A DNA stretch of 53,159 nt. Origin: UMGS1696 sp964634795. Its GTDB lineage: Bacteria; Bacillota; Clostridia; Oscillospirales; CAG-272. The stretch lies in NCBI GenBank assembly GCA_964634795.1, contig CAZWLL010000009.1, positions 1 through 53,159 on the forward strand, read 5' to 3'. Position numbers and translations under genes: made by a program. The notes below the pieces were generated by a model, which was not told the DNA's origin, made no database searches, and worked only from the letters and a program-made list of their open reading frames with translations. Numbering within the stretch: position 1 is the first letter of the stretch; each line of letters starts with the position of its first letter. Shown here piece after piece: positions 41,742 to 51,081 of this stretch.

Positions 41742-43220
41742 TTATAAGCCGAGATTCTTCATCATCTGTTCGCGTTCTATTTCGGATTTTTTCTTGTAAT
41801 ACTGTCGTGATATCGAAAGTAAAAGTCCCATTTCGGCAAGCAGTATTACCATTGAAGAGCCTCCGTACGAAAAGAACGGAAGAGTAACACCTGTATTCAT
41901 TATAATCTTACTTGCAACGAACATATTAAGGAAAGCCTGTATACCTACATGCGTTGTAATTCCGAACGCGGTTACCATTGTAAATCTGTCGGGAGCTTTT
42001 GCGGCAATTGTATACCCTCTCCAAATGAATACCACAAATGCGGCTATCAACGCAACCGCTCCGGCAAAACCGAATTCCTCACACCATATAGAAAATATAA
42101 AGTCTGTATGAGCCTGTGTCAAATAGTTGTATTTCTGTCTGCTGTTTCCCAGCCCTACTCCCCAAAAACCGCCCGAGCCTATAGCATAAATGCTTTGGGT
42201 TGTCTGATACATCTCATCGGTTACATCGGCATCGGGGTCAAAGAAGCTCAAAATTCTTTTCAGCGCGTACCGGTGTTTTAGCAAATATATCACACCTGCT
42301 ATAATAAACGGGGGTGTCGTTGCAACCATCCATTTTAGTTTTGATCCCACGACAATCATTGTCGCTACACCGATAACGAGTATTATTAAAAATCCGGACA
42401 GATGCTTTCCCAACAATACGAATATACACGCACCGCCGATAATTACAAATGGTATAAACGTGTTATATAAATAACTCGTACCGCCGAGGTTTATTTCTTT
42501 TATTCTCCGTTCGTATTTATCCGCATACCATGCCAGCATAAGTATAAGCGAGAACTTCATCAGCTCCGACGGCTGTACATTTACGGGACCTATTCGAATC
42601 CAGCGAACCGCTTCTCCCTCGGCATTGCCTTGAAACATTGTCAGGATAAGCAGGCCTACAGAAAAAATATAAGCACCGAATACAATATATTTATTTTTGA
42701 ATAATTCAATCGGAACGACGAATATTTCAAGCAGCATAATCATTATGCCTATCGCAATGAATATCAGCTGTCTTTTAATGTAGTAGGTGGCTTCTCTTCC
42801 TTCAGACAGCGCAAGCGGATAGCTGGCACTGTAAACTGTTATCGCTCCCACAACAAGCAGCAGAAGTATAACGACAAGCAAAGTCATATCTACTCTGCCG
42901 TGAACTCGTACTACCTCATTCTGCCACTCTTTTTCGCTCTTCAGCCTATTGATTTCACTCTCTTTACGCTTTTGTATTTTTTTCTCTTCGGCAGGCGTAA
43001 GTGATGTAACATGCTTCCGAGAGGTCATTCCGCGTGAATAACTCACGTCACCGCGATGAAATGTATTACCCGAGGCATTATTCGCGGTATTTTGTGTATT
43101 TACATTGTTGTAATGACCGCTTGCGTTTTTATCTCTTCGATTCTCTGTCGTTTTTGCTGTTTGGTGAGAGCTCACTGATTCCGGTGTTCTGTGTGCATGT
43201 GAATTTCTTTCGGTACTCAT
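41742..43220 (-). CDS. ftsW: SEDS-family peptidoglycan polymerase FtsW
   Basis: FtsW polymerises lipid II at the septum together with its partner PBP. The 492-aa protein has about ten membrane helices from residue 112 and the SEDS regions around GPVNVQPSELMKFSLILMLAWYADKYE and GNSRQKYNYLTQAHTDFIFSIWCEEFG. The first 110 residues form a hydrophilic, His/Asn/Thr-rich cytoplasmic extension that the family usually lacks. The AGGAGG site 6 nt before the ATG supports the long start. The gene could also be called spoVE, but its place in the dcw cluster favours FtsW. Confidence 0.94.
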   Translation of the reverse strand: MSTERNSHAHRTPESVSSHQTAKTTENRRDKNASGHYNNVNTQNTANNASGNTFHRGDVSYSRGMTSRKHVTSLTPAEEKKIQKRKESEINRLKSEKEWQNEVVRVHGRVDMTLLVVILLLLVVGAITVYSASYPLALSEGREATYYIKRQLIFIAIGIMIMLLEIFVVPIELFKNKYIVFGAYIFSVGLLILTMFQGNAEGEAVRWIRIGPVNVQPSELMKFSLILMLAWYADKYERRIKEINLGGTSYLYNTFIPFVIIGGACIFVLLGKHLSGFLIILVIGVATMIVVGSKLKWMVATTPPFIIAGVIYLLKHRYALKRILSFFDPDADVTDEMYQTTQSIYAIGSGGFWGVGLGNSRQKYNYLTQAHTDFIFSIWCEEFGFAGAVALIAAFVVFIWRGYTIAAKAPDRFTMVTAFGITTHVGIQAFLNMFVASKIIMNTGVTLPFFSYGGSSMVILLAEMGLLLSISRQYYKKKSEIEREQMMKNLGL

Positions 43221-43245
43221 CAGTGACCTCCTTTATGTAAGTAAT

Positions 43246-44253
43246 TTATCTGAGTCCGAACACTAAAGATATCACTGTAGCAATTGCGGTAATCACAGAC
43301 GCTACAACGACTATTTTAATTTCAGACCATCCGCATTTTTCGAAATGATGGTGTATAGGCGTCATTTTGAAGATTCTTTTCCCGTGGGTAATCTTAAAAT
43401 ATGTTACCTGCATAATAACCGAAACAGACTCGATAACATAGATTATTCCGAATATTATAACGAGCAGCGGATTATTCATCATAAACGCACCGCCTACGAC
43501 AAGTCCGCCGAGGAAAAGCGAGCCTGTGTCTCCCATAAATACTCTTGCAGGGTAAAAATTATATACAAGGAATCCCGCGCATGAGCCTATGAGCAACGCA
43601 CCTAAAACCGTAAGTGTTCCGTCAGGATTTGTTAACGAATTAATACATCCTGCTATCGAGAAGAATATTCCCACAACAAGCGTTACGCTTGAGCATAATC
43701 CGTCTATACCGTCTGTAAGGTTTACGCTGTTCATTATACCTGTCAGCAAAAGAACTGCGATAATGTAGAAGAATATTCCGAAATCAACACTTTTATTTAT
43801 AAAAGGAAAATAAATCTCCGTGCTCATTCCGCATACATATCTCATACCTATGAGGTAAATTGCGGCAACAACAAGCTGCAGTACGAATTTCTGAGGAGCT
43901 GTCAAGCCTTCGTTCTGCTGTTTCCTAAATTTAGCGGAATCATCTATACATCCGATAAGTCCGCCTGCCAAACCGAGAGCAAGTGTGAATACTAACGGCA
44001 GGGATTCTCTTATAGTTGTAACTACGCCGAGATAAACGGCACATATCATACCGATAATAATCGTAGGTATGATAAACGCTATACCACCCATGGAAGGCGT
44101 GCCTTCTTTATTCTTATGCCATCTCGGGCCGATTTCGAGTATTTTTTGTCCCATTTTATGACTTTTGAGTACCGGGATAAGTTTTTTCAGGATAAGTATT
44201 GTACTGACAAATGTCAAAATCAGCGCCAAGACATACATTATGATATAATTCAT
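43246..44253 (-). CDS. mraY: Phospho-N-acetylmuramoyl-pentapeptide transferase MraY
   Basis: MraY links MurNAc-pentapeptide to undecaprenyl phosphate, forming lipid I. The 335-aa protein has ten membrane helices and the family motifs CIDDSAKF (about 105-112), NLTDGIDGLCSSV (about 177-189), FMGDTGSLFLGG (about 241-252) and the metal/uridine motif PIHHHFE (about 297-303). It lies between murF and ftsW. Confidence 0.97.
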   Translation of the reverse strand: MNYIIMYVLALILTFVSTILILKKLIPVLKSHKMGQKILEIGPRWHKNKEGTPSMGGIAFIIPTIIIGMICAVYLGVVTTIRESLPLVFTLALGLAGGLIGCIDDSAKFRKQQNEGLTAPQKFVLQLVVAAIYLIGMRYVCGMSTEIYFPFINKSVDFGIFFYIIAVLLLTGIMNSVNLTDGIDGLCSSVTLVVGIFFSIAGCINSLTNPDGTLTVLGALLIGSCAGFLVYNFYPARVFMGDTGSLFLGGLVVGGAFMMNNPLLVIIFGIIYVIESVSVIMQVTYFKITHGKRIFKMTPIHHHFEKCGWSEIKIVVVASVITAIATVISLVFGLR

Positions 44254-44274
44254 ATGAAGCGAATCCTTTGCTCG

Positions 44275-45735
44275 TTATTTTTTAGCTTTAACCTTGCGAA
44301 GCTTGCGTTTTTTAATGCATTCTATGATTTTTTCCGCCTGAACCGCACGGCTTGCTTTTACAAGAAGAATATCGCCGGGTTCTATTGCCTGAAGAATCAT
44401 ATCAGCCATACCCTGAGGATCACGCGTATCAAGGAATACATATACGTTATCCGCACGTATTCCCTTCTTTATAGCAGCTTCGGCAACGATATCCGCCATC
44501 ATACCATAACAGAACAGCTTCTGTACCTGCATCTGTGCCGCGTACTGTCCGAGCTGATCGTGCATTAGTCTTGAGTATTCGCCAAGCTCAAGCATGTCAC
44601 CGAGAAGTGCCATCGGGCGCGCGTGTTTCTTTGCCGCTACCGAAACGAGCACATCTATAGCCGCTCTCATGGACTCGGGGCTTGCGTTGTAACAGTCATC
44701 TATGATTGTAATTCCGCTTACATCATAAATCTTCTGTCTCATATCTGCACCGACAAATGTTTTAAGACCGCGTCTTATTGCATCATCCGTCATGCCAAGC
44801 ATAACACCGACAGCATATGCGGCAAGTGAGTTGTATACGTTATGCTTGCCGAGTGCAGGTATTTCTACATTTGTTACCGCTTTATTCGAATATATAAGGT
44901 CGTATACAATGCTGTCGAGCTTCTGTCTGATATTAACCGCACGGAAGTCACCGCAGCGATTATATATACTCATGAGCTTCGGCTTCTTCTCGAGAGTTTC
45001 ATATTGGTTAAACAAAAGCGGCTCATCCGCGTTAAGAAGAAGTATGCCGTTTTCGGGAAGACCTAATCTGATTTCAAGCTTTGCGCGGCATATATTCTCA
45101 CGTGTTCCCAAAGATGCGAGGTGGGATGTTCCGATATTGGTTACAATGGCAATATCCGGTCGAGCTATTTTAGACATACGCTCGATTTCACCGAGTGCGC
45201 TCATTCCCATCTCAAGTACAACTACCTTATCATCGGGTTCAATACCGAATATTGTAAGCGGCAAGCCTAATTGGTTATTATAGTTGCCCTGTGTCTTGTG
45301 CGTCTTGAATGACGCCGATGTAACGGCATATATGAATTCTTTGGTAGTGGTTTTTCCCACGCTTCCCGTTACGGCAACAAATTTCGCATCAGAGAATTTA
45401 CGGTAATATGCCGCAAGGTTACCCATCGCCGTTATTGTGTCATCGACAATCACAGCACAGAAAGGCTTTCCCGAATTCTGCGCGGACTCGGGAACATTCT
45501 GACAAATAATGCAGTCGCTTCCCGCATCTACAGCTGACTCAATAAAGTCATTTCCGTCTACGTTCTGTCCTTTTATCGCGCAGAAAATAACACCTTTTCC
45601 GGATTCTCTCGAATCTGTTGATATAACATTTTGTTTCTTTTCGGGGTCAGCACCATTATATATTTTAAGTTCTCCGTTAATCTCACGGCTTATTTCCGAA
45701 GCTGTGAGCTGCTTTAATTTGAGATCTACACTCAT
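44275..45735 (-). CDS. murF: UDP-MurNAc-tripeptide--D-Ala-D-Ala ligase MurF
   Basis: MurF adds D-Ala-D-Ala to the UDP-MurNAc-tripeptide. The 486-aa protein has the Mur-ligase ATP-binding motif VTGSVGKTTTKE (about 111-122), the middle-domain EMGMSALGEIERMS block and the DDCYNASPESM block (about 344-354). The ATG at 45735 is chosen over the ATG-like start at 45777 because GGAGGG lies 6 nt upstream and the family length is matched. The protein ends in a Lys/Arg-rich tail. No murE or murD is next to it, unlike most dcw clusters. Confidence 0.96.
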   Translation of the reverse strand: MSVDLKLKQLTASEISREINGELKIYNGADPEKKQNVISTDSRESGKGVIFCAIKGQNVDGNDFIESAVDAGSDCIICQNVPESAQNSGKPFCAVIVDDTITAMGNLAAYYRKFSDAKFVAVTGSVGKTTTKEFIYAVTSASFKTHKTQGNYNNQLGLPLTIFGIEPDDKVVVLEMGMSALGEIERMSKIARPDIAIVTNIGTSHLASLGTRENICRAKLEIRLGLPENGILLLNADEPLLFNQYETLEKKPKLMSIYNRCGDFRAVNIRQKLDSIVYDLIYSNKAVTNVEIPALGKHNVYNSLAAYAVGVMLGMTDDAIRRGLKTFVGADMRQKIYDVSGITIIDDCYNASPESMRAAIDVLVSVAAKKHARPMALLGDMLELGEYSRLMHDQLGQYAAQMQVQKLFCYGMMADIVAEAAIKKGIRADNVYVFLDTRDPQGMADMILQAIEPGDILLVKASRAVQAEKIIECIKKRKLRKVKAKK

Positions 45736-45828
45736 TATTAACCCTCCTGGCATCTGATTCTCAACTGTCAAACACAATGTTAAATCAGATTCATATTATT
45801 CTCTTTCAATTATCGAAGCCTGACTCGG

Positions 45829-45879
45829 GAGAATTTCCGTAGTTTGACCTTGCAGAATTCTCTTATATAGAATTCTCAG
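45829..45879 (+). repeat. Possible decayed relative of the 74-nt element's hairpin
   Basis: GAGAATTTCCGT (45829-45840) is identical to the 5' arm of the terminal hairpin in copy B (9260-9271), and the preceding bases match loosely (17 of 21 positions from 45820). TGACC and AGAATTCTC follow at altered spacing, and a second AGAATTCT pair lies beyond. The first stem with GAGTGGG is missing. It lies in the 159-nt gap between the PBP gene and murF, antisense to them. Confidence 0.4.
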
Positions 45880-45894
45880 GGAGGCGATTTTCGC

Positions 45895-48240
45895 TTAGTC
45901 TGTTCCGTCAAGATGACGAAGCTCTATTTCCACTATCGTTCCTCTCGGAACCATGGTTCCCGCTGCGGGATACTGATTGATTACCGTTGCGGTAGAACCG
46001 TTAGTCGAACCGTAGAATGTTACATTCAAGTCCAGGGCAACAGCGGCATTATTTGCGTTATATGCGCTCATACCCATAAGATCGGGTATTTCCACAGTAT
46101 TTGCCGGAGTCTCGTCACCTGTATACAGAACCAAAAGTCCCGTATCACTTGAGATTTTCGAACCTGCATCGGGTGTCTGAGCGGTAACGGTACTTCCGTT
46201 TCCGATTATTTCATATTCGAATCCCCGCCATGACAAGTCGCTTATCGCATTATCCACGGTAGCACCGACATAATTGGAAAGCGTAACGTCAAGCATCGCA
46301 AGCTCATCCGTTGTATACTGAGGTTCAACACCTATATAAGGCAATACATATGACAGAAGATTAGATATATACGGAGCCGCAACCGTTCCGCCGTAAACTG
46401 CGCTTTTCAGCGGTTTATCGACAACGATTATCGCAGAAATCTGCGGATCATCAGCGGGAGCATAAGCCGCGGTAGAGCCTACTCTGTAAGGTGTATCGCC
46501 GTTTTCATCGAATTCATCCTTTTTCTCGGATGTTCCCGTTTTCGCGGCAACTCTGTATCCTTTTACATAAGCGTTTTTTGCCGCACCGTCTGTAGCAACG
46601 CCTTCCTCCAAGATATCGGTAAGCGTATTGCATGTTTCTTCACTTACTACCTGACGGACAGTTGTTGATTCGTATGTTTGTACGACATTTCCGTCGTCAT
46701 CCGTTATTTCAAGCAAAAGATGCGGAGTAATCAGGTAGCCTCCGTTTGCAACCACTGTTATTGCTCTGAGCTGCTGTGCGGCTGTGGTTTTGAATGTTTG
46801 ACCGAATGAATACACTGCAAGTGAAACTCCGGAAAAATCCTCATATGAAGCGTAAATCGTGCCTACCTCACCGGGTAAATCTATACCGGTTTTTCCGCCG
46901 TAACCGAACGCCTGGAAATAATAGTAAAATTTCTCACGTCCTATGAGCGCCGCAACCTGCATCAAAGTAGGGTTGCATGACTGCTGAAGACCTACTCTGA
47001 AGGTAACCAATCCATGACCGCTGTGCTCTGCACACGAAATAGGTTTTGACCATCCGTCAACCACAAGTGAGCCTGCGCAGTAGAATGGGGTATCGGGTGT
47101 TATAACGCCCTCCTCAAGCGCCATGCAGCTTGTGACTACCTTGAAGGTTGAGCCGGGTTCATAGGTTTCGGTCAGGCATTTATTATTCCACATGCGGTAC
47201 ATAAGCCTGTTATATTCGGCATCGTACTCGTCAGTGCCCTCCGTTAATCCCTCAGCATCAAGCTCAGCCTGAGAATATTCGTCTATTGTATACGGATCAT
47301 TCAAATCAAACGACGGATACGTAGCCATCGCAAGCACCTCACCCGTGTCTACGTCATAAACCGCACCGCATACTCTGTCCGCTGCTCCGGATTCGATATA
47401 TGTTTTTTTAAGTTGATTTTCAAGCTCATATTGGATATACATATCCAATGTTGTTGTAATGTTATATCCGTTTTCGACATCGATAGTACGCTCGAATTCA
47501 AACGGCATATCGTTCTGCTTTCCGTCGCGGGCAAGCAGATAGCGCCCAGAGGTTCCTTCCAGCAGATTGTTGTAGTACGCCTCCAAGCCATATATGCCCA
47601 CACCCTCGGAATTTGTAAATCCGATTACATGACAGGCAAGATCACCCTTCGGGTAGTATCTCTTGTATGATTCGGTAAAATAAATCTCACGGTCAATTTC
47701 AAACTGCTCTATGAAATTTTCAATGGACTGCATTAACTCTTCTTCTATATCTTCTTTTATGAGCGCATACTTGCTGTTTTGTTTACAGGCTTTTTCAAGT
47801 ATTGTGCTCTTATCAACGTCAAGATATTTTGAAAGCACCTCGGCAATCATTTCATCAAGCTGTCTGCCTGAATAGTAAATACCGTAATCACTGTCTGTAT
47901 ATTCATAGTGTACATCGTTTTCGGTATCATTATCGGAGTTATCGGTATTGTCACTTGCCACCTGGGCTATTATATCCACAGGCGATAAAACTACATTGTA
48001 CACTTTTTTGTTTGTCGCCAGTATATTGCCGTTTCTATCGGTTATTGTGCCTCTTTGAGCATTTGCCGTATCCTGCCTTGTCACCTGCTTCAGCACTTTT
48101 TGCTGATAATAATCATAATCTCTTATCTGATAGCATGCTAACTTACCTATCACAACTGCCGCGCAGATTAAAAATACGCCAAATATAGCCATCATTTTCC
48201 AAACGGTTACTCTATCTGTACGATTTTGGCTGTTATTCAT
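45895..48240 (-). CDS. Septal transpeptidase, class B PBP with two PASTA domains (FtsI/SpoVD type)
   Basis: The 781-aa protein crosslinks septal peptidoglycan. It has an N-terminal helix (about 14-34), a dimerisation domain and the transpeptidase domain with STFK (364-367), SCN (421-423) and KTGTS (567-571). Two PASTA domains follow (about 648-712 and 713-778), which bind muropeptides or beta-lactams in relatives. It pairs with FtsW in the same cluster. An Asp/Asn-rich insert (about 97-120) is unusual. Whether it serves vegetative division (FtsI/PBP2X) or spore cortex (SpoVD) cannot be told here, but its place in the dcw cluster favours division. Confidence 0.93.
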   Translation of the reverse strand: MNNSQNRTDRVTVWKMMAIFGVFLICAAVVIGKLACYQIRDYDYYQQKVLKQVTRQDTANAQRGTITDRNGNILATNKKVYNVVLSPVDIIAQVASDNTDNSDNDTENDVHYEYTDSDYGIYYSGRQLDEMIAEVLSKYLDVDKSTILEKACKQNSKYALIKEDIEEELMQSIENFIEQFEIDREIYFTESYKRYYPKGDLACHVIGFTNSEGVGIYGLEAYYNNLLEGTSGRYLLARDGKQNDMPFEFERTIDVENGYNITTTLDMYIQYELENQLKKTYIESGAADRVCGAVYDVDTGEVLAMATYPSFDLNDPYTIDEYSQAELDAEGLTEGTDEYDAEYNRLMYRMWNNKCLTETYEPGSTFKVVTSCMALEEGVITPDTPFYCAGSLVVDGWSKPISCAEHSGHGLVTFRVGLQQSCNPTLMQVAALIGREKFYYYFQAFGYGGKTGIDLPGEVGTIYASYEDFSGVSLAVYSFGQTFKTTAAQQLRAITVVANGGYLITPHLLLEITDDDGNVVQTYESTTVRQVVSEETCNTLTDILEEGVATDGAAKNAYVKGYRVAAKTGTSEKKDEFDENGDTPYRVGSTAAYAPADDPQISAIIVVDKPLKSAVYGGTVAAPYISNLLSYVLPYIGVEPQYTTDELAMLDVTLSNYVGATVDNAISDLSWRGFEYEIIGNGSTVTAQTPDAGSKISSDTGLLVLYTGDETPANTVEIPDLMGMSAYNANNAAVALDLNVTFYGSTNGSTATVINQYPAAGTMVPRGTIVEIELRHLDGTD

Positions 48241-48298
48241 TCGTACGCCTCTGTTTACCTCATTTTTACCTTGTAAAATTATAGGTTTTGAAAACTAA

Positions 48299-48330
48299 CG
48301 GGCTGCCATCCGGGATTCAAATGCAGCCCG
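48299..48330 (-). terminator. Hairpin between ftsL and the PBP gene
   Basis: CGGGCTGC (48299-48306) and GCAGCCCG (48323-48330) form an 8-bp GC-rich stem with a 16-nt loop. The minus-strand tail is T-rich but broken, so this may attenuate transcription within the cluster or act as a processing site. Confidence 0.55.
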
Positions 48331-48357
48331 CAAATTATATTTGTATTAAACATTTAA

Positions 48358-49173
48358 TCAATCGAAAAATCTTTCGATAGCCGATACAATCGACGAAAGC
48401 ATAATTCCTCCGGTATTTTCTTCACTTTCCGCATCCTCGATAACTTCTATTCTTTCGCCGTCGGAAAGTGTTACATACCTTCTCTGCATGGTGTCTTCCT
48501 TTGCCATGCCAAGCTTAGTCGTCGCGATTTGCTCTATCTCACGAATGTCGTTTTTCTCGTCAAGCTGAAGCTTCAGCTCATTCGCTTCGGTTTGCATCTG
48601 TGACAATTTTGTTTCAAGTCCCGCAACATCGTTGGCGATTTCATTCACCTTCGAATACTGCGTAATGATAATCATTATCATCGCCATGCCGATACATAAG
48701 AACGCCACAAAGCTCGGGGATATTTTCTTTCTTGTCGTATCCTTGACCTCGGCTTTTAATTTACCGCTAAGCGGCTTGTAAGTCATCGGGCTTGCTCCCG
48801 CTGCCGCTGTCATTCTGCTGCTTACACGTCTACGGCTGTTTTGGGCATTCGCAGACGCTTTGTTTGCGTTTCTGCTGTTTGTACGCGCTGAGTACTGCGC
48901 ATTATTTCCGTTTGCTTTGTTTGCATTGTTAACTGTGCTCGCTCGGCTTGTCTGTTTTCTCTGATTAGATTGCACACCTGCAGCTGTACGTTTTTTGTAA
49001 TTTTCTTTAAATGCCTTCTCGGCGCAGTTTTCACGGGGATCTCCGTTCATAGCGGCTCTTCTCATAAGCTCGGACGTGGAAGAAGCACGCATACCGCTGA
49101 CATCTTTTCCGCGTTCTTTGAACTCGCTCTTAAGCTTATCCGCAAGGACATATTCACGTCTTTGGTAAGTCAT
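48358..49173 (-). CDS. ftsL: FtsL-like division protein with a long cytoplasmic tail
   Basis: FtsL is a small bitopic protein that forms a coiled-coil with DivIC and activates the FtsW-PBP pair. This 271-aa protein has a membrane helix at about 152-171, a coiled coil (about 172-205) and a short C-terminal part with EQIATTKLGMAKE. The 150 residues before the helix are basic and rich in Asn, Ala, Arg and Ser, much longer than the usual tail. The ATG at 49173 has GGAGGG 6 nt upstream, so the longer start at 49197 is rejected. The call rests on topology and on its place between rsmH and the PBP gene. Confidence 0.85.
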   Translation of the reverse strand: MTYQRREYVLADKLKSEFKERGKDVSGMRASSTSELMRRAAMNGDPRENCAEKAFKENYKKRTAAGVQSNQRKQTSRASTVNNANKANGNNAQYSARTNSRNANKASANAQNSRRRVSSRMTAAAGASPMTYKPLSGKLKAEVKDTTRKKISPSFVAFLCIGMAMIMIIITQYSKVNEIANDVAGLETKLSQMQTEANELKLQLDEKNDIREIEQIATTKLGMAKEDTMQRRYVTLSDGERIEVIEDAESEENTGGIMLSSIVSAIERFFD

Positions 49174-49193
49174 TGTCTTCCCTCCGTATTTAA

Positions 49194-50132
49194 TCAAACT
49201 TTTTCCGCTATTCTGAGCTTTGCGCTTCTCGAGCGCGGATTTTCCTCTTCCTCTTCAGGTGAGGGCAAAATCGGTTTTTTGGAAATTATATTTATCTTCG
49301 GCTTTTTTCCGCATACACAAACCGGGAATTCAGGCGGACATGTGCAGCCTTCCGAAAGCTTTTTAAAGCAGTCTTTAACAATTCGATCTTCAAGCGAATG
49401 AAATGTGATAACCGCAAGCCGTCCTCCGGGATTAAGTCGTTCCACAGCAGTCGTTATAGACGGCTCTATCGCATCAAGCTCACCGTTGACCTCGATTCTT
49501 ATCGCCTGAAATGTTCTGCGTGCGGGATTTTGTTTTTCTTTTTTTCTTACCGCCGCGGGAATCGATTCGGTTACAAGCTCCGCAAGCTCGATTGTTGTTT
49601 CAATCGGTTTAGTCTCACGAGCCGCAACTATATCACGCGCAATCTTTGACGCAAACTTTTCTTCGCCGTAATCACGAAGAACTCTCGCAATTTCATCGTC
49701 AGTATATGAATTCACCACGTCGTACGCCGTTATGCTTTGTTCGCGATCCATTCTCATATCAAGCGGAGCTTCTTTCGAATACGAAAAACCTCGCTCACCG
49801 TCATCGAGCTGATGAGAGGATACACCGAGATCCCACATTACACCGTCGATTTTATCAATGCCAAGCGAATCAAGCGCGGCACCGAGATTCATGAAGTTTG
49901 ACTTTACTATCGTGAATCTGTCTTTATATTCATCGAGTCTCTTTGTGCACGCCTCTATAGCCTCGTCATCTCTGTCAAGGCATATAAGACGTGATCCGTT
50001 CGGAAGCCTTTTCGCGATTTCGTATGAATGTCCTCCGCCGCCTGCGGTGCAATCCACGAAAATTCCTCCGCGGCTAACATTCAGGAATTCTATAACTTCC
50101 TTTGCCATTACCGAAATGTGTGAAAATTCCAT
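49194..50132 (-). CDS. rsmH: 16S rRNA (cytosine1402-N4)-methyltransferase RsmH
   Basis: RsmH methylates C1402 of 16S rRNA at N4 using SAM. The 312-aa protein has HISVMAKEV at the start, the SAM motif VDCTAGGGGHS (about 28-38), and the later GVMWDLGVSSHQLDDGERGFSY and PARRTFQAIRI blocks. The ATG at 50132 lies 1 nt after the mraZ stop and fits the family N-terminus, so the longer start inside mraZ is rejected. Translation probably depends on coupling with mraZ, since no strong ribosome site is visible. Confidence 0.96.
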   Translation of the reverse strand: MEFSHISVMAKEVIEFLNVSRGGIFVDCTAGGGGHSYEIAKRLPNGSRLICLDRDDEAIEACTKRLDEYKDRFTIVKSNFMNLGAALDSLGIDKIDGVMWDLGVSSHQLDDGERGFSYSKEAPLDMRMDREQSITAYDVVNSYTDDEIARVLRDYGEEKFASKIARDIVAARETKPIETTIELAELVTESIPAAVRKKEKQNPARRTFQAIRIEVNGELDAIEPSITTAVERLNPGGRLAVITFHSLEDRIVKDCFKKLSEGCTCPPEFPVCVCGKKPKINIISKKPILPSPEEEEENPRSRSAKLRIAEKV

Positions 50133-50133
50133 G

Positions 50134-50553
50134 TTACAGACCCAGTTCAAGAAGCATTTCAGTGAAGTTTTCGGGTTCTTCATCGAGATGCTGTTCTTTC
50201 CATACTTCTTCAGACCAAATTTCCGCGTATTTGCCGCAGCCGACCGTAATAACGTTTTTGGTTATTCCGGCATATGTAAGCATCTCGGTCGGAAGCATTA
50301 CGCGTCCCTGAGAATCCGGCTGTACCTCAAGCGAATTCGAGTAGAGATAACGAGTCAGTTCACGAACCTTCGTCTTCGGCATTTCACTTATTTTTCTCGC
50401 GTATGAATCCCATTCTTCCGCCGAATACAGTGTCAGGCATTTGTCGCTGCCTCTGAGAATGGTGATGGTATCGCCGAGCTGCTCCTTAATCTTAGAGGGG
50501 ATAATTATTCTGTTTTTCGCGTCAAGTGAGTGAGTATACTTTCCTGTCAGCAT
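50134..50553 (-). CDS. mraZ: Transcriptional regulator MraZ
   Basis: MraZ is a ring-forming DNA-binding protein with two AbrB-like repeats that represses the dcw promoter in species tested. The 139-aa protein shows both repeats (LDAKNRIIIPSKIKE near 10-24 and PDSQGRVMLPTEML near 78-91). GGGAGG lies 8 nt before the ATG. It opens the dcw cluster. MraZ usually binds short repeats just upstream of itself; the leader here has TGGC-containing segments but I do not see a clear repeat array. Confidence 0.96.
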   Translation of the reverse strand: MLTGKYTHSLDAKNRIIIPSKIKEQLGDTITILRGSDKCLTLYSAEEWDSYARKISEMPKTKVRELTRYLYSNSLEVQPDSQGRVMLPTEMLTYAGITKNVITVGCGKYAEIWSEEVWKEQHLDEEPENFTEMLLELGL

Positions 50554-50614
50554 TCAATCATCCTCCCTTTCGTTAATTTCGCCGCCATTTTTCGGCATTT
50601 GCCACCCTGACAAT

Positions 50615-50643
50615 ATTATAATCGATTTCATCTTAATAATCAA
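50615..50643 (-). promoter_or_regulatory. Promoter of mraZ and the dcw cluster
   Basis: TTGATT (50643-50638), 17-bp spacer, TATAAT (50620-50615). The leader is about 55 nt and holds two TGGC-containing segments that could be MraZ sites. Confidence 0.75.
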
Positions 50644-50659
50644 GAGTTTTTCGATAAAA

Positions 50660-51081
50660 AAGCAACGGTAATTTTAATTTTATTTTGTTATGTTTTCATC
50701 TTGCGAGCGTACGAAAAACAGCTGTTTTTTACTTATTTTTTCGGCGTAATCAGAGGTTTTCGGGCACTTGTTCGGATTCTGTTTTACAAGCGAATTTCGG
50801 GTTAATATTCGTGCTTTCGCTCTTATCCGCGCACGGTTTCGTTAACTATTTTTTAATTTTTGCAGTATCATTTATTTTCATTTCATATCATGTATTTTTA
50901 CTTTTTGTGGATTTTGTCAACCGTGAGAATCACGATAAAAAGCATGATTTTCTTTCTCCAAGAGAGCATTACACACTCCGAAAAGCCGTAACCGCAAACA
51001 AAAAACAGTTTAACGATATGAACAAGTCAACCTTGCAGTATCATTAAGCTGTTCTTTAATTCTCATATTATTTGTCTTGCT
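50660..51081. other. AT-rich intergenic region without a supported gene
   Basis: Between the mraZ promoter and the gatB stop there are about 420 bp. They include a 16-bp palindrome AAAAACAGCTGTTTTT (50714-50729). A 120-codon plus-strand reading frame (50685-51047) lacks a ribosome binding site and has a composition expected of AT-rich noncoding DNA. I see no clear terminator for gatB. Confidence 0.5.

Noticed and set aside
50685..51047. A 120-codon plus-strand reading frame between mraZ and gatB
   Set aside because: It has no ribosome binding site, no recognisable domain and an AT-driven composition rich in Phe and Leu, so I treat it as noncoding.
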